DNA of 64,000 nt from Halocynthiibacter sp049608145 (GCF_049608145.1 NZ_JBMYXF010000013.1:1-64000), one strand, 5' to 3'. Shown: positions 24,868 through 33,677, counted from the stretch's first letter. Numbers and translations are program-made. The notes: generated by a model not told the origin, from the sequence alone.

Positions 24868-26289
24868 TTATTCTTGTCCTTCGCCCGCTGGGATAATCAC
24901 CCCTAGGTTCATGATGCCATTGGGATCAAAAGCCGTTTTCAGCTGGCGCATCAGATCCTGTTCCACCGGGCTGCGCAGCCAATCCGCAAATTCGCCTTTA
25001 CTGCGCCCCAATCCATGTTCCGCCGCGAAACTGCCGCCTGCGGCTTCTGCAGCTTCATAAATATACAGCGACAGCGCCTTTTTATGCGCGCCGAAATCAG
25101 GTTGCCCCAGAGGTGGGGACAGGTTGAAGTGAACATTTCCATCGCCCAGATGCCCAAATGGGTTAAGCCTGACGCCCGGCAGGATCCGTCGAAGTTCGGA
25201 CGTCGCAATCTTCATGAAACCCGCAAGTTCCGATATCGGAACGGATATGTCATGTTTAATTTGCGGCCCCTCAAGACGTTGCCCTTCTGGCATTTCTTCC
25301 CGCAATTTCCACATGGCTGCGCGTTGGGTTTCATTTGCAGCGACTGCGCCGTCACGGATCAACCCTGTCTCAAAGGCCTGCCCCAGGCAGTCTTCCAGAA
25401 GATCTGACAGATCAATCGCAGAAGACGTCGAAGACAATTCGACCAAAAGATAGTGGGGATGTCGGGTTTCTAACGGGTATTCAACACCCCTTACGTGATG
25501 CAAAAGCATATCCAAACCCGCGTCACAGAAAAATTCCAGCGCTGAGATGAATTCACCAAGGGTCTGGCGCAGGTTTCGGCCAAGTTGCACAAGCGTTTCA
25601 TAATCCTGAACCGCCAGTAATGCAGTCGCCTTGTTGCGAGCCGCCGGATACAGACGCAAAGCCGCGCGGGTGACGATGCCAAATGTGCCTTCAGATCCGC
25701 AAAATAAGCGCCGCAACTGATATCCTGCGTTGTCCTTGATCAACGGGCGCAAACCATTCCAGACCCGACCATCCGGCAGCACCACCTCAAGACCAAGAAC
25801 AAGATCCTGCATCATGCCATAGCGCAACGCATGAGATCCCCCGGCGTTTGTCGCAATCAATCCGCCGATTTGCGCACTGCCCCCAGATCCAAGGTGAAGT
25901 GGGAAGCTTAGATCACTTTTCGCCAGCAGATCATGCAGATCCCCCAAAACCACCCCGGCCCCGGTGATGCATGTAAAGCCTTCGGTATCAACCGTTTCAA
26001 TCTGGTTCATCCGTGACATGGACAGGATGATATGTCCGCCAGCCCCGGGAACGGCACCTGCGCAGAGGCTGGTGTTCCCCCCCTGCGGCGTGACCGGCAC
26101 ATCTGCAGCCTGGGCCAATCGCATAATAGCCGAGACATCTTGGGTGGTTTGCGGGCGTGCCACCCCAAGGGATTGGTGTGCATGCATTTTTAGCCAGTCT
26201 GTCTGATAGATGCCAATATCATCTGTCAGCCAGCCCTTTGCCCCCAGAAGCCGCGCCAGATCTTCCTGCAGAGAACTCAGCCCCATCAT
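24868..26289 (-). CDS. FAD-binding D-2-hydroxyacid dehydrogenase (GlcD/D2HGDH family)
   Basis: This 473-residue flavoprotein has a vanillyl-alcohol-oxidase-type FAD domain (VTPQGGNTSLCAGAVP, then GSGGSAQIGGLIATNAGGSH) and a C-terminal domain with HLGDGNVH at 380-387 and AEHGLG at 423-428, the metal and active-site motifs. Members oxidise D-2-hydroxyacids such as D-lactate, glycolate or D-2-hydroxyglutarate to 2-oxoacids. This would feed the ThDP enzyme encoded downstream in the same cluster. It is the first gene of the minus-strand cluster. Two adjacent ATGs, at 26289 and 26286, follow a G-rich site. Confidence 0.88.
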   Translation of the reverse strand: MMGLSSLQEDLARLLGAKGWLTDDIGIYQTDWLKMHAHQSLGVARPQTTQDVSAIMRLAQAADVPVTPQGGNTSLCAGAVPGAGGHIILSMSRMNQIETVDTEGFTCITGAGVVLGDLHDLLAKSDLSFPLHLGSGGSAQIGGLIATNAGGSHALRYGMMQDLVLGLEVVLPDGRVWNGLRPLIKDNAGYQLRRLFCGSEGTFGIVTRAALRLYPAARNKATALLAVQDYETLVQLGRNLRQTLGEFISALEFFCDAGLDMLLHHVRGVEYPLETRHPHYLLVELSSTSSAIDLSDLLEDCLGQAFETGLIRDGAVAANETQRAAMWKLREEMPEGQRLEGPQIKHDISVPISELAGFMKIATSELRRILPGVRLNPFGHLGDGNVHFNLSPPLGQPDFGAHKKALSLYIYEAAEAAGGSFAAEHGLGRSKGEFADWLRSPVEQDLMRQLKTAFDPNGIMNLGVIIPAGEGQE

Positions 26290-26340
26290 CGCCCCCCTCT
26301 ATCTTCGGTTCAGGTGACACTATGACAAAGGTGGTTGGAT

Positions 26341-26370
26341 TTACTGTTCAGAATTCCTGAAGATCAGTAA
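26341..26370. promoter_or_regulatory. Nested palindrome upstream of the catabolic operon
   Basis: An inner repeat TTCAG-AATTC-CTGAA (26347-26361) lies inside an outer repeat TTACTG (26341-26346) and CAGTAA (26365-26370). The element is 52-81 bases upstream of the first operon gene and is a reasonable operator candidate, perhaps for the operon's LysR protein. Confidence 0.4.
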
Positions 26371-26501
26371 AAAATTCTTCTGCCCAGACCACATGCAGCA
26401 GCGATATACAGACCTTAGTTTTCCCCCGCGCGTTTGGTTCCTGCACCTTGAAAAACCGCCAATGCCTTTAAAAACGCGGCATCCGTACCTATATATACGG
26501 T

Positions 26502-26990
26502 ATGATATTTGAAAATAATTCGAACAAGACGTCCGCCCACCAGACCGAAACAGTCACATCTAAACCCACATTTGACGCTGTGCACCGGATACAGCTTCCT
26601 CCGGAAACAGAGGCTGAATTAAAAACCCTTGAGAACATCGCATGGACGATGGAGAACCTGATCCCGCTGCCCGCCACGTCTGTGCGGATTGGGTTAGACA
26701 GCTTTCTGGGGCTTATACCCGTGGTTGGTGATGTTTTCACTTTGGTTCCAGCGGCTTATGTCGTTCGATCGGCTGCGCGGCTTGGCGCGTCCCGACGTTT
26801 GCTGATCCGCATGGTTCTGAATATCATGGTCGACCTGGTGGTGGGGATTGTGCCTGTGATCGGTGATATCTTTGATGCCACATGGAACGCCAGCACCCGC
26901 AATACGCAGCTTTTACGTATCTGGTTGGAGACCGGCACCATCCCAAAACAGTTGCCCAACGCGGGCCAACCAGAGCATTCCCCAGCCTAA
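26502..26990 (+). CDS. DUF4112 family membrane protein
   Basis: This 162-residue protein belongs to DUF4112, a widespread uncharacterised family. The two diagnostic repeats are visible: LIPVVGDVFTLVPA near residues 71-84 and IVPVIGDIFDATWNA near 116-130. Both are likely membrane-associated helices, with a conserved Gly-Asp in each. The N-terminal 50 residues and C-terminal 20 are polar. No ribosome-binding site is visible before the ATG at 26502, where TATATA lies five bases upstream. Either the mRNA is leaderless or the true start is internal. Function unknown. Confidence 0.75.
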   Translation: MIFENNSNKTSAHQTETVTSKPTFDAVHRIQLPPETEAELKTLENIAWTMENLIPLPATSVRIGLDSFLGLIPVVGDVFTLVPAAYVVRSAARLGASRRLLIRMVLNIMVDLVVGIVPVIGDIFDATWNASTRNTQLLRIWLETGTIPKQLPNAGQPEHSPA

Positions 26991-27114
26991 ACCCATACTA
27001 AAGTATTGTTTTAAAACGCCAACTCTACCCACGGATGATTTACTATCTAAAAAGATAACTGTAATATCGCAGGCGTACACAGTAAATCTGTTGATAAGTA
27101 TTTTGGAGAAAATC

Positions 27115-27240
27115 ATGCGTATTTTGCTTTTGAGCGCCATTGCTGCTGCAACTCTTTCAGGTTGCGCCACCAAATATCCCCCCATCGCGGTCTTCGAACC
27201 AGAAGTGATCGAATGCACAGGGGAAGACTGCGCGGGTTGA
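27115..27240 (+). CDS. Very small lipoprotein
   Basis: This 41-residue protein begins MRILLLSAIAAATLSGCATKY. A short positively charged start and hydrophobic core lead to the lipobox LSGC with the acylated Cys at residue 17. The mature part of 25 residues is acidic, with two further cysteines in the sequence ECTGEDCAG. GGAG lies six bases before the ATG. It has its own perfect terminator. It is too short for reliable family assignment; small entericidin-like or assembly lipoproteins look similar. Confidence 0.7.
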   Translation: MRILLLSAIAAATLSGCATKYPPIAVFEPEVIECTGEDCAG

Positions 27241-27263
27241 TCGCCAGCGACCGCCCAAAGAAA

Positions 27264-27290
27264 AACCCCGTATGATCATCATACGGGGTT
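27264..27290. terminator. Perfect palindromic terminator between the lipoprotein gene and ndk
   Basis: AACCCCGTATGAT (27264-27276) and ATCATACGGGGTT (27278-27290) are perfect 13-bp arms around one base, with A-rich and T-rich flanks. It serves both convergent genes. Confidence 0.85.
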
Positions 27291-27318
27291 CTTTGTGTTT
27301 TCAGGTGATCTGAAACGA

Positions 27319-27741
27319 TCAGCCAACCAGTTCCAGACCGGAGAAGAAGAACGCGATTTCTTCTGCAGCGGTTTCAGGTGCATCGGAACCGTGTACAGAG
27401 TTTTCGCCGATAGACAGTGCGAATTCTTTACGGATGGTGCCTTCAGCAGCTTCCGCAGGGTTGGTTGCGCCCATAACTTCGCGGTTTTTCGCGATGGCGT
27501 TTTCACCTTCCAGAACCTGAACAACGATTGGCTCAGAGATCATGAATTCGCAAAGTTCACCAAAGAACGGGCGTTCTGAATGAACACCATAGAATTGCTG
27601 GGCCTGTGCCAGGGACAGCTGAATGCGTTTAGAAGCAACAACGCGCAGGCCAGCTTCTTCGAATTTAGCTACGATCTTGCCGGTCAGGTTGCGTTTGGTT
27701 GCGTCGGGTTTAACGATGGAGAAAGTGCGCTCAAGGGCCAT
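27319..27741 (-). CDS. ndk: Nucleoside diphosphate kinase
   Basis: This cytoplasmic kinase exchanges gamma-phosphates between nucleoside di- and triphosphates. The 140-residue sequence has TFSIVKPDATKRNLTGKI at the N-terminus and the phosphohistidine His117 in NSVHGSDAPE, at the canonical position. The start at 27741 gives MALERTFSIVKPDA, the usual N-terminus; upstream in-frame codons to 27795 are not conserved in type. The gene is monocistronic. A minus-strand hairpin with a T-run lies 156-190 bases upstream of it. Confidence 0.95.
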   Translation of the reverse strand: MALERTFSIVKPDATKRNLTGKIVAKFEEAGLRVVASKRIQLSLAQAQQFYGVHSERPFFGELCEFMISEPIVVQVLEGENAIAKNREVMGATNPAEAAEGTIRKEFALSIGENSVHGSDAPETAAEEIAFFFSGLELVG

Positions 27742-27896
27742 GTCGGTCTCTTTCAAAAACTGTTGTCCGACAGAAAGCCCCATGCCTTCTGTCATATCGC
27801 GAGCCGCATATCACGCCAAAACGATCTGGAAAAGCCCTGCAGGACGTTCAATCCGGAAAATCCGGTACATACTTGGAAATAACCAAAGCGAACGGC

Positions 27897-27932
27897 AAAA
27901 AATCCCCCACAAATTCCGGAATTGTGGGGGAT
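27897..27932 (-). terminator. Orphan minus-strand terminator upstream of ndk
   Basis: ATCCCCCACAA (27902-27912) and TTGTGGGGGAT (27922-27932) form an 11-bp stem with a 9-nt loop. On the minus strand it is followed by six T residues (27902-27897). No minus-strand gene lies upstream of it, so it may end a small RNA, act in a long ndk leader, or stop antisense transcription from the LysR side. The rest of this 320-base gap shows no gene. Confidence 0.6.
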
Positions 27933-28061
27933 CACTCGTTACACGCTGCAAACTCATCATTTTGAATGGCGGCGACCAATTCCGGAAACACGATGAGAAT
28001 AACTATCTATTTATAATAGATTTTACTGGATTTTGAAATACAGTTAATATTAATATGACTT

Positions 28062-28985
28062 ATGAAAAATGTTAATTTGTTGGCGCTATCCCTTCAAGAT
28101 ATACGCGTCTTTGTAACCGTAGCCGAAACCCAAAGTGTAAGTGATGCAGCGAAGAAGCTTTGCATCAGTCAGCCGACTGCAAGCTATGCACTGGAGAAAT
28201 TACGCCGGGGTTTTGATGACCCACTGCTGATCAGATCCGGTGGTAAAATGCAGCTTACGGCGATCGGGGAAAGCATTACCAATACCGCTCTTCCGTTTCT
28301 GAATACGTTTAATAATATTGCCCAAACCGCCGTTTTTGATCCCCAGACTTCTGATCGCTCTTTCAATATTATGGGGTCAACGGCTGAACTGAAAGGCCCC
28401 TATGCGGGCTTGCCTGCAAAATTTCGCGAACGTGCGCCAAACGCTGCGTTTTGTTACCGAAGCTACGATCGTGACAACTGTATTCAACGCTTGCATGACG
28501 ACATCGATGTATTCGTCGGTGCGAACCTTCCAGAAAACCCATCGATTGAGCGTCATGTGCTGCATGAATATCCAATTGTGGTGTATTACGATGCCTCCAT
28601 TCGATCTGCACCTAAAACGGTGGAAGAACTCATATCTTCGGAGTTTATCAGCTATACGGACCGTCACGCCGCCATTGGGCTTGTTGACAAAGCCCTGCGG
28701 AAACAGGGTTACCCACCGCGTAAGTTCCGATTTATTGTAAACAACTTTTCTTCCTATGCGGATCTGGCTTTGGGCACCGATATTCTTGCGACGGCAAGCC
28801 TTGCGATGCGAGATTCAACCTTCTCTGATTTCGCAGTTGCTCAAATCCCTAGTCCCCTGAAAGTCCCAAAAATCCCACATTACATTGGCTGGAGCAAACG
28901 CAAAAGCAATATATCCTGCCTGCAATGGCTGGTAGACCTGTTTCGCGAATGTAATGACTGCAATCACGATAAGATCAGCATATAA
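28062..28985 (+). CDS. LysR-family transcriptional regulator (NodD/LeuO-like branch)
   Basis: This 307-residue LysR protein has an N-terminal HTH (LSLQDIRVFVTVAETQSVSDAAKKLCISQPTASYALEKLR, about residues 10-49) and an effector domain (FNIMGSTAELKGPYAGLPAKF onwards) of the NodD/LeuO-like branch. It is more AT-rich than its neighbours, which hints at acquisition or relaxed constraint. It stands alone between ndk and the ABC-F gene, with no obvious divergent target gene. No clear ribosome-binding site precedes the ATG (an A/T-rich run). Target and ligand unknown. Confidence 0.85.
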   Translation: MKNVNLLALSLQDIRVFVTVAETQSVSDAAKKLCISQPTASYALEKLRRGFDDPLLIRSGGKMQLTAIGESITNTALPFLNTFNNIAQTAVFDPQTSDRSFNIMGSTAELKGPYAGLPAKFRERAPNAAFCYRSYDRDNCIQRLHDDIDVFVGANLPENPSIERHVLHEYPIVVYYDASIRSAPKTVEELISSEFISYTDRHAAIGLVDKALRKQGYPPRKFRFIVNNFSSYADLALGTDILATASLAMRDSTFSDFAVAQIPSPLKVPKIPHYIGWSKRKSNISCLQWLVDLFRECNDCNHDKISI

Positions 28986-29037
28986 GCCTTGATATTGCTG
29001 CATTGACCCGGGCCGGGACTTCCGGCACACCCCTCTT

Positions 29038-30888
29038 ATGTTAAAGCTCGATGATATCACCTATTCCGTGGCCGGCCGAACGCTGGTTGAAAACGCAAGT
29101 GTCACTATTCCCGAAGGCCATAAAGTTGGCCTTGTCGGACGCAATGGCACAGGTAAAACCACGCTTTTCAAAGCGATTTACGGCGAAATGCCCCTGGAAG
29201 GCGGTGCAATTGTTCTGCCAAAACGCGCCCATGTCGGCGGTATCAGCCAGGAAGTTCCATCATCAGAAACCAATCTGATCGACACGGTTCTGGCGGCGGA
29301 CACGGAACGTGCGTCCCTTCTGGCCGAATCTGAAACCGCCACCGATCCCAACCGCATCGCCGAAATTCAGATGCGCCTATCCGATATTGACGCTTGGTCC
29401 GCCGAAGCGCGCGCCGCATCTATCCTGCGTGGTCTTGGGTTTGATCCCGAAGCCCAGCTAAAGCCATGTTCCGCCTTTTCCGGTGGCTGGCGTATGCGTG
29501 TGGCCCTTGCAGCTGTGTTGTTTTCTCAGCCTGACCTGCTGCTGCTAGATGAACCGACCAACTATCTGGATCTGGAAGGCGCCCTGTGGCTGGAACATTA
29601 CCTGGCCCGCTATCCACATACAGTGATCATCGTCAGCCACGACCGGGGTCTTTTGAACCGGGCTGTTGGCGGGATCTTGCATCTGGAAGACAAAAAACTG
29701 ACGTTTTATCAGGGCAATTACGATACATTTGCAGAAACCCGGGCTGCGCGTCTTTTGGCCGCTGAATCAGAAGCTGCGAAACAAGATGCCCGTCGCGCCC
29801 ACCTGCAAAGTTTTGTAGACCGCTTTCGCGCCAAAGCATCAAAGGCGGTGCAAGCCCAGTCCCGCCTGAAAATGATCGCCAAAATGCAACCGATCACCAC
29901 CCCAAAAGAAGCCGCGCTGAAAAAGTTCTCCTTCCCCACTCCAGAAGAGCTTTCTCCGCCGATTATCAACATTGAAGGTGGGTCCGTGGGCTATGATGGC
30001 AAGGCAATTTTGTCGCGTCTAAACCTGCGCATTGACCAGGACGATCGCATCGCACTTCTGGGTAAGAACGGTGAGGGAAAATCAACACTTTCCAAGTTGT
30101 TATCGGGTCGTCTGAATGTCCTTGGCGGATCTATGAACAGTTCTAACAAGCTGCGTATCGGTTATTTTGCGCAGCATCAGGTGGATGAACTGTTTATCGA
30201 CGAAACTCCGCTGGATCACATCCAGCGTCTGCGTCCCACGGAAACACCTGCAAGATTGCGGGCGCGTCTGGGCGGTTTTGGGATTGGCGTTGAACAGGCC
30301 GATACCCAAGTGGGCCGCCTGTCTGGCGGGCAAAAAGCACGCCTGTCCCTAATGCTGGCGACCATTGACGCCCCACATCTGCTGATCCTCGATGAGCCAA
30401 CCAACCACCTGGACATCGAAAGCCGCGAAGCCTTGGTCGAAGCCCTGACTGCCTATACGGGTGCGGTGATCCTTGTCAGCCACGACATGCATTTGCTGGG
30501 TCTTGTGGCAGATCGGCTTTGGCTGGTTTCGGGGGGAAATGTCGAGCCTTATGAAGGTGATCTGGAATCCTATCGCAAATTCCTTTTGCAGCGTGAAGCC
30601 CCCGCAAAGGAAAAGAAGGCCGCAAAACCCGCCCCCAAGAAAGCCTCTCAGGAACGTATCAAAGAACTGCGTTCTGAGGTTCGCAAATCCGAAGAACGCC
30701 TTGAAAAACTTCAGGATATGGAAAAGAAACTGACAGCAAAACTGTCAGATCCGGCCATGTACGCCCCAGAACGCGCCAAAGAATACGAAGTCTTTCAGAA
30801 GAAATATGGCGAATTGCGCAATGCGCTGGAACGCGCCGAAGAACTTTGGCTGAAAGCTCAGGATAAGTTGGAAAAAGCCCAGGGCTGA
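29038..30888 (+). CDS. ABC-F family ATP-binding protein
   Basis: This soluble twin-ATPase of the ABC-F family acts on ribosomes (translation factor type) rather than in transport, as it has no membrane segment. It has two cassettes: Walker A GRNGTGKTT at 35-43 and GKNGEGKST at 342-350, signatures FSGGW near 147 and LSGGQ near 428, and two LLLDEPTN/LILDEPTNHLD Walker B motifs. The inter-domain linker carries the P-tRNA interaction motif region. The last 85 residues form a Lys/Glu-rich coiled coil, as in YheS or Uup. The start at 29038 is probable; the ribosome-binding site is weak. Confidence 0.9.
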   Translation: MLKLDDITYSVAGRTLVENASVTIPEGHKVGLVGRNGTGKTTLFKAIYGEMPLEGGAIVLPKRAHVGGISQEVPSSETNLIDTVLAADTERASLLAESETATDPNRIAEIQMRLSDIDAWSAEARAASILRGLGFDPEAQLKPCSAFSGGWRMRVALAAVLFSQPDLLLLDEPTNYLDLEGALWLEHYLARYPHTVIIVSHDRGLLNRAVGGILHLEDKKLTFYQGNYDTFAETRAARLLAAESEAAKQDARRAHLQSFVDRFRAKASKAVQAQSRLKMIAKMQPITTPKEAALKKFSFPTPEELSPPIINIEGGSVGYDGKAILSRLNLRIDQDDRIALLGKNGEGKSTLSKLLSGRLNVLGGSMNSSNKLRIGYFAQHQVDELFIDETPLDHIQRLRPTETPARLRARLGGFGIGVEQADTQVGRLSGGQKARLSLMLATIDAPHLLILDEPTNHLDIESREALVEALTAYTGAVILVSHDMHLLGLVADRLWLVSGGNVEPYEGDLESYRKFLLQREAPAKEKKAAKPAPKKASQERIKELRSEVRKSEERLEKLQDMEKKLTAKLSDPAMYAPERAKEYEVFQKKYGELRNALERAEELWLKAQDKLEKAQG

Positions 30889-30949
30889 TCCTTGCCATTT
30901 CCGTCACCGCATATCAGATTGAAAACAAACCCAGAGGGAGACAACAATC

Positions 30950-31528
30950 ATGAGCGGTGACGAACTGGCGCGGTTTATTTATCTTGGCATGCTGGGTCTG
31001 GCCGTGGGTGGCTGGTATGTCACGCAAAACCGGGTATCACTTGGCAAGAACGCACAATTTGCGGCCATCTGGGGCCTGATCTTTGTCGGCGTAATTGCCG
31101 CCGTTGGCCTTTGGGAAGACATGCGACGCGATACACTGATGCGTCAATACGTCAGCAGCGATGGCACGATTGAAATCCCCCGTGCAGATGACGGCCATTT
31201 CTATGCCCGACTTTACCTTGATGGTGTCCCTGTCGAATTCACCATCGATACCGGCGCCTCCCAGGTGGTTCTGACACGCGAAGATGCCCGCCGTGTCGGG
31301 CTTGATCCTGATAATCTGGCCTATCTTGGTCAGGCTTTCACAGCAAACGGTCCGGTCCGCACTGCGTCGGCCCGCGTGGATACATTCACCTTTGAAGGGC
31401 TGGTCGATCAAAGGGTCGAGGTCTGGGTAAATGATGGCACAATGCCCGGCTCTCTCCTCGGGATGAGTTACCTGAACCGTTTCAGCAAAATTGAAATCGC
31501 TGGCGGCGTGATGCGCCTGCTGCGCTGA
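30950..31528 (+). CDS. Membrane-anchored retropepsin-like aspartic protease
   Basis: This 192-residue protein matches the TIGR02281-type clan AA proteases. Two hydrophobic segments at about 8-25 and 36-54 anchor it. The domain that follows contains IDTGAS at 99-104, with the catalytic Asp100, and LLGMSYLNRFSKIEI near the C-terminus. Only one catalytic Asp per chain is present, so the active form must be a dimer as in retroviral proteases. AGAGGGAG precedes the ATG. Related proteins are widespread in Alphaproteobacteria. The substrate is unknown. Confidence 0.82.
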   Translation: MSGDELARFIYLGMLGLAVGGWYVTQNRVSLGKNAQFAAIWGLIFVGVIAAVGLWEDMRRDTLMRQYVSSDGTIEIPRADDGHFYARLYLDGVPVEFTIDTGASQVVLTREDARRVGLDPDNLAYLGQAFTANGPVRTASARVDTFTFEGLVDQRVEVWVNDGTMPGSLLGMSYLNRFSKIEIAGGVMRLLR

Positions 31529-31546
31529 TCCGCTTTCACCTTCCTG

Positions 31547-31592
31547 AAATACTCCGGGGGAGTCAGCTTGCTGACGGGGGCAGCGCCCCCTT
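31547..31592. repeat. Two-hairpin intergenic repeat, copy 1
   Basis: It begins AAATACTCCGGGGGAG and is followed by hairpin 1 (GTCAGC 31562-31567, GCTGAC 31570-31575) and hairpin 2 (GGGGGC 31576-31581, GCCCCC 31585-31590, then TT). It sits between the convergent protease and holC genes, where hairpin 2 may also act as a terminator. The second copy is at 56892. Confidence 0.7.
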
Positions 31593-32049
31593 ACCCTTCA
31601 GCCTTTTTCATCCAACGTCCGGCTTCCTGTGCCCAATATTGCGCCGGAATTTTGGCCCCGGTCACAGCTTTCCATTGTCGGCGTGCATGCGCCACAGCAT
31701 CCGGATCAAAGCCATCAAACAAGATCATGGCCCGGTCCAACCCGGCCATATCTTCTGCCCTGATATCCGCCCCCCCAACTGACATCAGACAACTGGCCTT
31801 ATTCGGAATATCATCCACCGTTGTCAGCAGAACCGGTTGGGCGGCATCATGTGGCCCGCCGGACAGACCATGGGGAATAAACGACGCTGGATCATCAACC
31901 CAAAGCCGTTGATCCAACATCTGCATCATTCCATCATGACGCCCGCGCACACATATCCGCCAACCCGCCTGACGTGCCTTACCGATCAAAATCGGCAAGA
32001 CAGTTTCAAGCGGGCTTTCTGTCAGGTGATAAAAGAAAACAGAGCTCAT
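31591..32049 (-). CDS. holC: DNA polymerase III subunit chi
   Basis: This 152-residue chi subunit links the clamp-loader to SSB on lagging-strand DNA. The pattern FFYHLTESPLETVLPILIGKARQAGWRICVR, the segment LDQRLWVDDPASFIPHGL and the C-terminal RRQWKAVTGAKIPAQYWAQ are family-typical. It lies 15 bases downstream of pepA on the same strand, a conserved pairing. The stop codon lies at the edge of the two-hairpin repeat, so the repeat may end its transcript. It is of normal length. Confidence 0.9.
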   Translation of the reverse strand: MSSVFFYHLTESPLETVLPILIGKARQAGWRICVRGRHDGMMQMLDQRLWVDDPASFIPHGLSGGPHDAAQPVLLTTVDDIPNKASCLMSVGGADIRAEDMAGLDRAMILFDGFDPDAVAHARRQWKAVTGAKIPAQYWAQEAGRWMKKAEG

Positions 32050-32064
32050 TCAGGGCCTTACAGT

Positions 32065-33537
32065 TCAGACTTCGTCCATCAAACGATTCAGCGCCATCAC
32101 ACCCCATCCGGTTGCACCTTTCGGGGCATAGGCCGTTTCTGTCGGGGTTGATGCCACACCGGCAATGTCCAGATGGATCCACGGCGTTTCATCTTTGACA
32201 AAGCGTTTAAGGAATTGCGCCGCTGTGACAGATCCTGCAGGGCGTCCACAGGAATTGCGCATATCTGCGATTTTTGATTTCAGCAATTTGTCATACGCCG
32301 GGGACAAAGGCAGACGCCACGCCCCTTCACCTTCAGCCTCTGCGGCTTTCAGCATGGCTTTGCACAGATCATCATCATTGGCAAAAACACCTGCGTTTTC
32401 ATGGCCCAAACCGATGATAACAGCCCCGGTCAGCGTCGCGAGATCAATCATACCACGTGGCTTAAACCGTTCCTGCGCATACCAAAGCACATCTGCCAGA
32501 ACCAGACGTCCTTCCGCATCAGTGTTGATGACTTCAACCGTGTCGCCCTTCATGGATTTCACAACATCACCCGGGCGCTGCGCACGGGCAGAAGGCATGT
32601 TTTCAACAAGGCCCACAAGTCCAACAACATTGGTCTTTGCCTTGCGCAGTGCCAGCGTGCGCATGACCCCCGCCACAACACCGGCGCCGCCCATATCCAT
32701 GGTCATTTCCTCCATGCCACCCGCAGGTTTCAGGCTGATGCCACCTGTATCAAAGACCACGCCTTTGCCCACAAGCGCGAATGGCGCATCATCTGTTTCA
32801 CCGCCGTTCCAGCGCATAACGACAACTTTAGACGGGCTGTCTGATCCCTGTCCCACAGCAAGCAGTGTGCGCATGCCCAATTTTTCAAGTTCGTCTTCTT
32901 CAAGAATCTCAACATCCAGACCGATTTCCTGCATTGCGGCCAGGCGGGCCGCGAAATCATCGGTCGTCAGAACATTTGCCGGTTCATTCACAAGATCTCG
33001 GGTAAAGAACACACCTTCCGCAACGGCGGCCAGTGGTGCAGCCGCACGGGCGACCTCTTCGGGTTTGTTCACCATCACTGTGACTTCGCCTTTTTCGCTG
33101 TCGCGGGCTTCGCCGTTCTCTGTGCGATAGACGTCAAATTCATAATCCCGCAGTGCGATCCCAAAGGAAATCTCTTCTGCACGGGTGATGTTGCCGCCCA
33201 GTACAGTTAACGCGCCTTTGCCCTTCAGCTTGGCGATTTCCACCCCGGCCTTACGAGCAAGTTCCGCAGACGGACGACGATCCAGACGCACAACAACCAG
33301 CGCCTCGGCCTCCATCCCAGCAGGGAACGACATCAGCATCGCCTGAGAAGCCTTCATTTTTTCAAAGGCTTCACTTTCAGAAAAACGGGCCAACGCGCCT
33401 TTTGTCAGGCGATTCACGCGACGCGCGTTCACATCAAGACGGCCATCTTCTGCGACAAACACCGCGACACGTCCTTCCAATGCAGCAATTGCGTCAATGT
33501 CAGTTTCTTTAAAATGAATAGTGGTCGGGGTGGTCAT
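32065..33537 (-). CDS. pepA: Leucyl aminopeptidase (cytosol aminopeptidase)
   Basis: This is a cytoplasmic M17 di-metal aminopeptidase that trims N-terminal residues from peptides. The active site is complete: VGKGVVFDTGGISLKPAGGMEEMTMDMGGAG holds the first metal Lys/Asp ligands, and NTDAEGRLVLADVL is the family signature with Asp and Glu ligands. The start at 33537 has AAGGAG eight bases upstream; an ATG at 33564 is less likely. At 490 residues it is of normal length. It is followed by holC. It is divergent from lptF with a 140-base gap. Confidence 0.95.
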   Translation of the reverse strand: MTTPTTIHFKETDIDAIAALEGRVAVFVAEDGRLDVNARRVNRLTKGALARFSESEAFEKMKASQAMLMSFPAGMEAEALVVVRLDRRPSAELARKAGVEIAKLKGKGALTVLGGNITRAEEISFGIALRDYEFDVYRTENGEARDSEKGEVTVMVNKPEEVARAAAPLAAVAEGVFFTRDLVNEPANVLTTDDFAARLAAMQEIGLDVEILEEDELEKLGMRTLLAVGQGSDSPSKVVVMRWNGGETDDAPFALVGKGVVFDTGGISLKPAGGMEEMTMDMGGAGVVAGVMRTLALRKAKTNVVGLVGLVENMPSARAQRPGDVVKSMKGDTVEVINTDAEGRLVLADVLWYAQERFKPRGMIDLATLTGAVIIGLGHENAGVFANDDDLCKAMLKAAEAEGEGAWRLPLSPAYDKLLKSKIADMRNSCGRPAGSVTAAQFLKRFVKDETPWIHLDIAGVASTPTETAYAPKGATGWGVMALNRLMDEV

Positions 33538-33677
33538 CGGACTCTCTCCTTGCCGGACGATCATGAGGCTTTTCCCATTGCTAGCGCTGATCCGCCGAAA
33601 ACACCAGATAGCAGTTTTACCTGCGCGGAATTTCGGATAATCTGCGGGTTGATTAAGGCGACTTATAAGGGGCAGTT

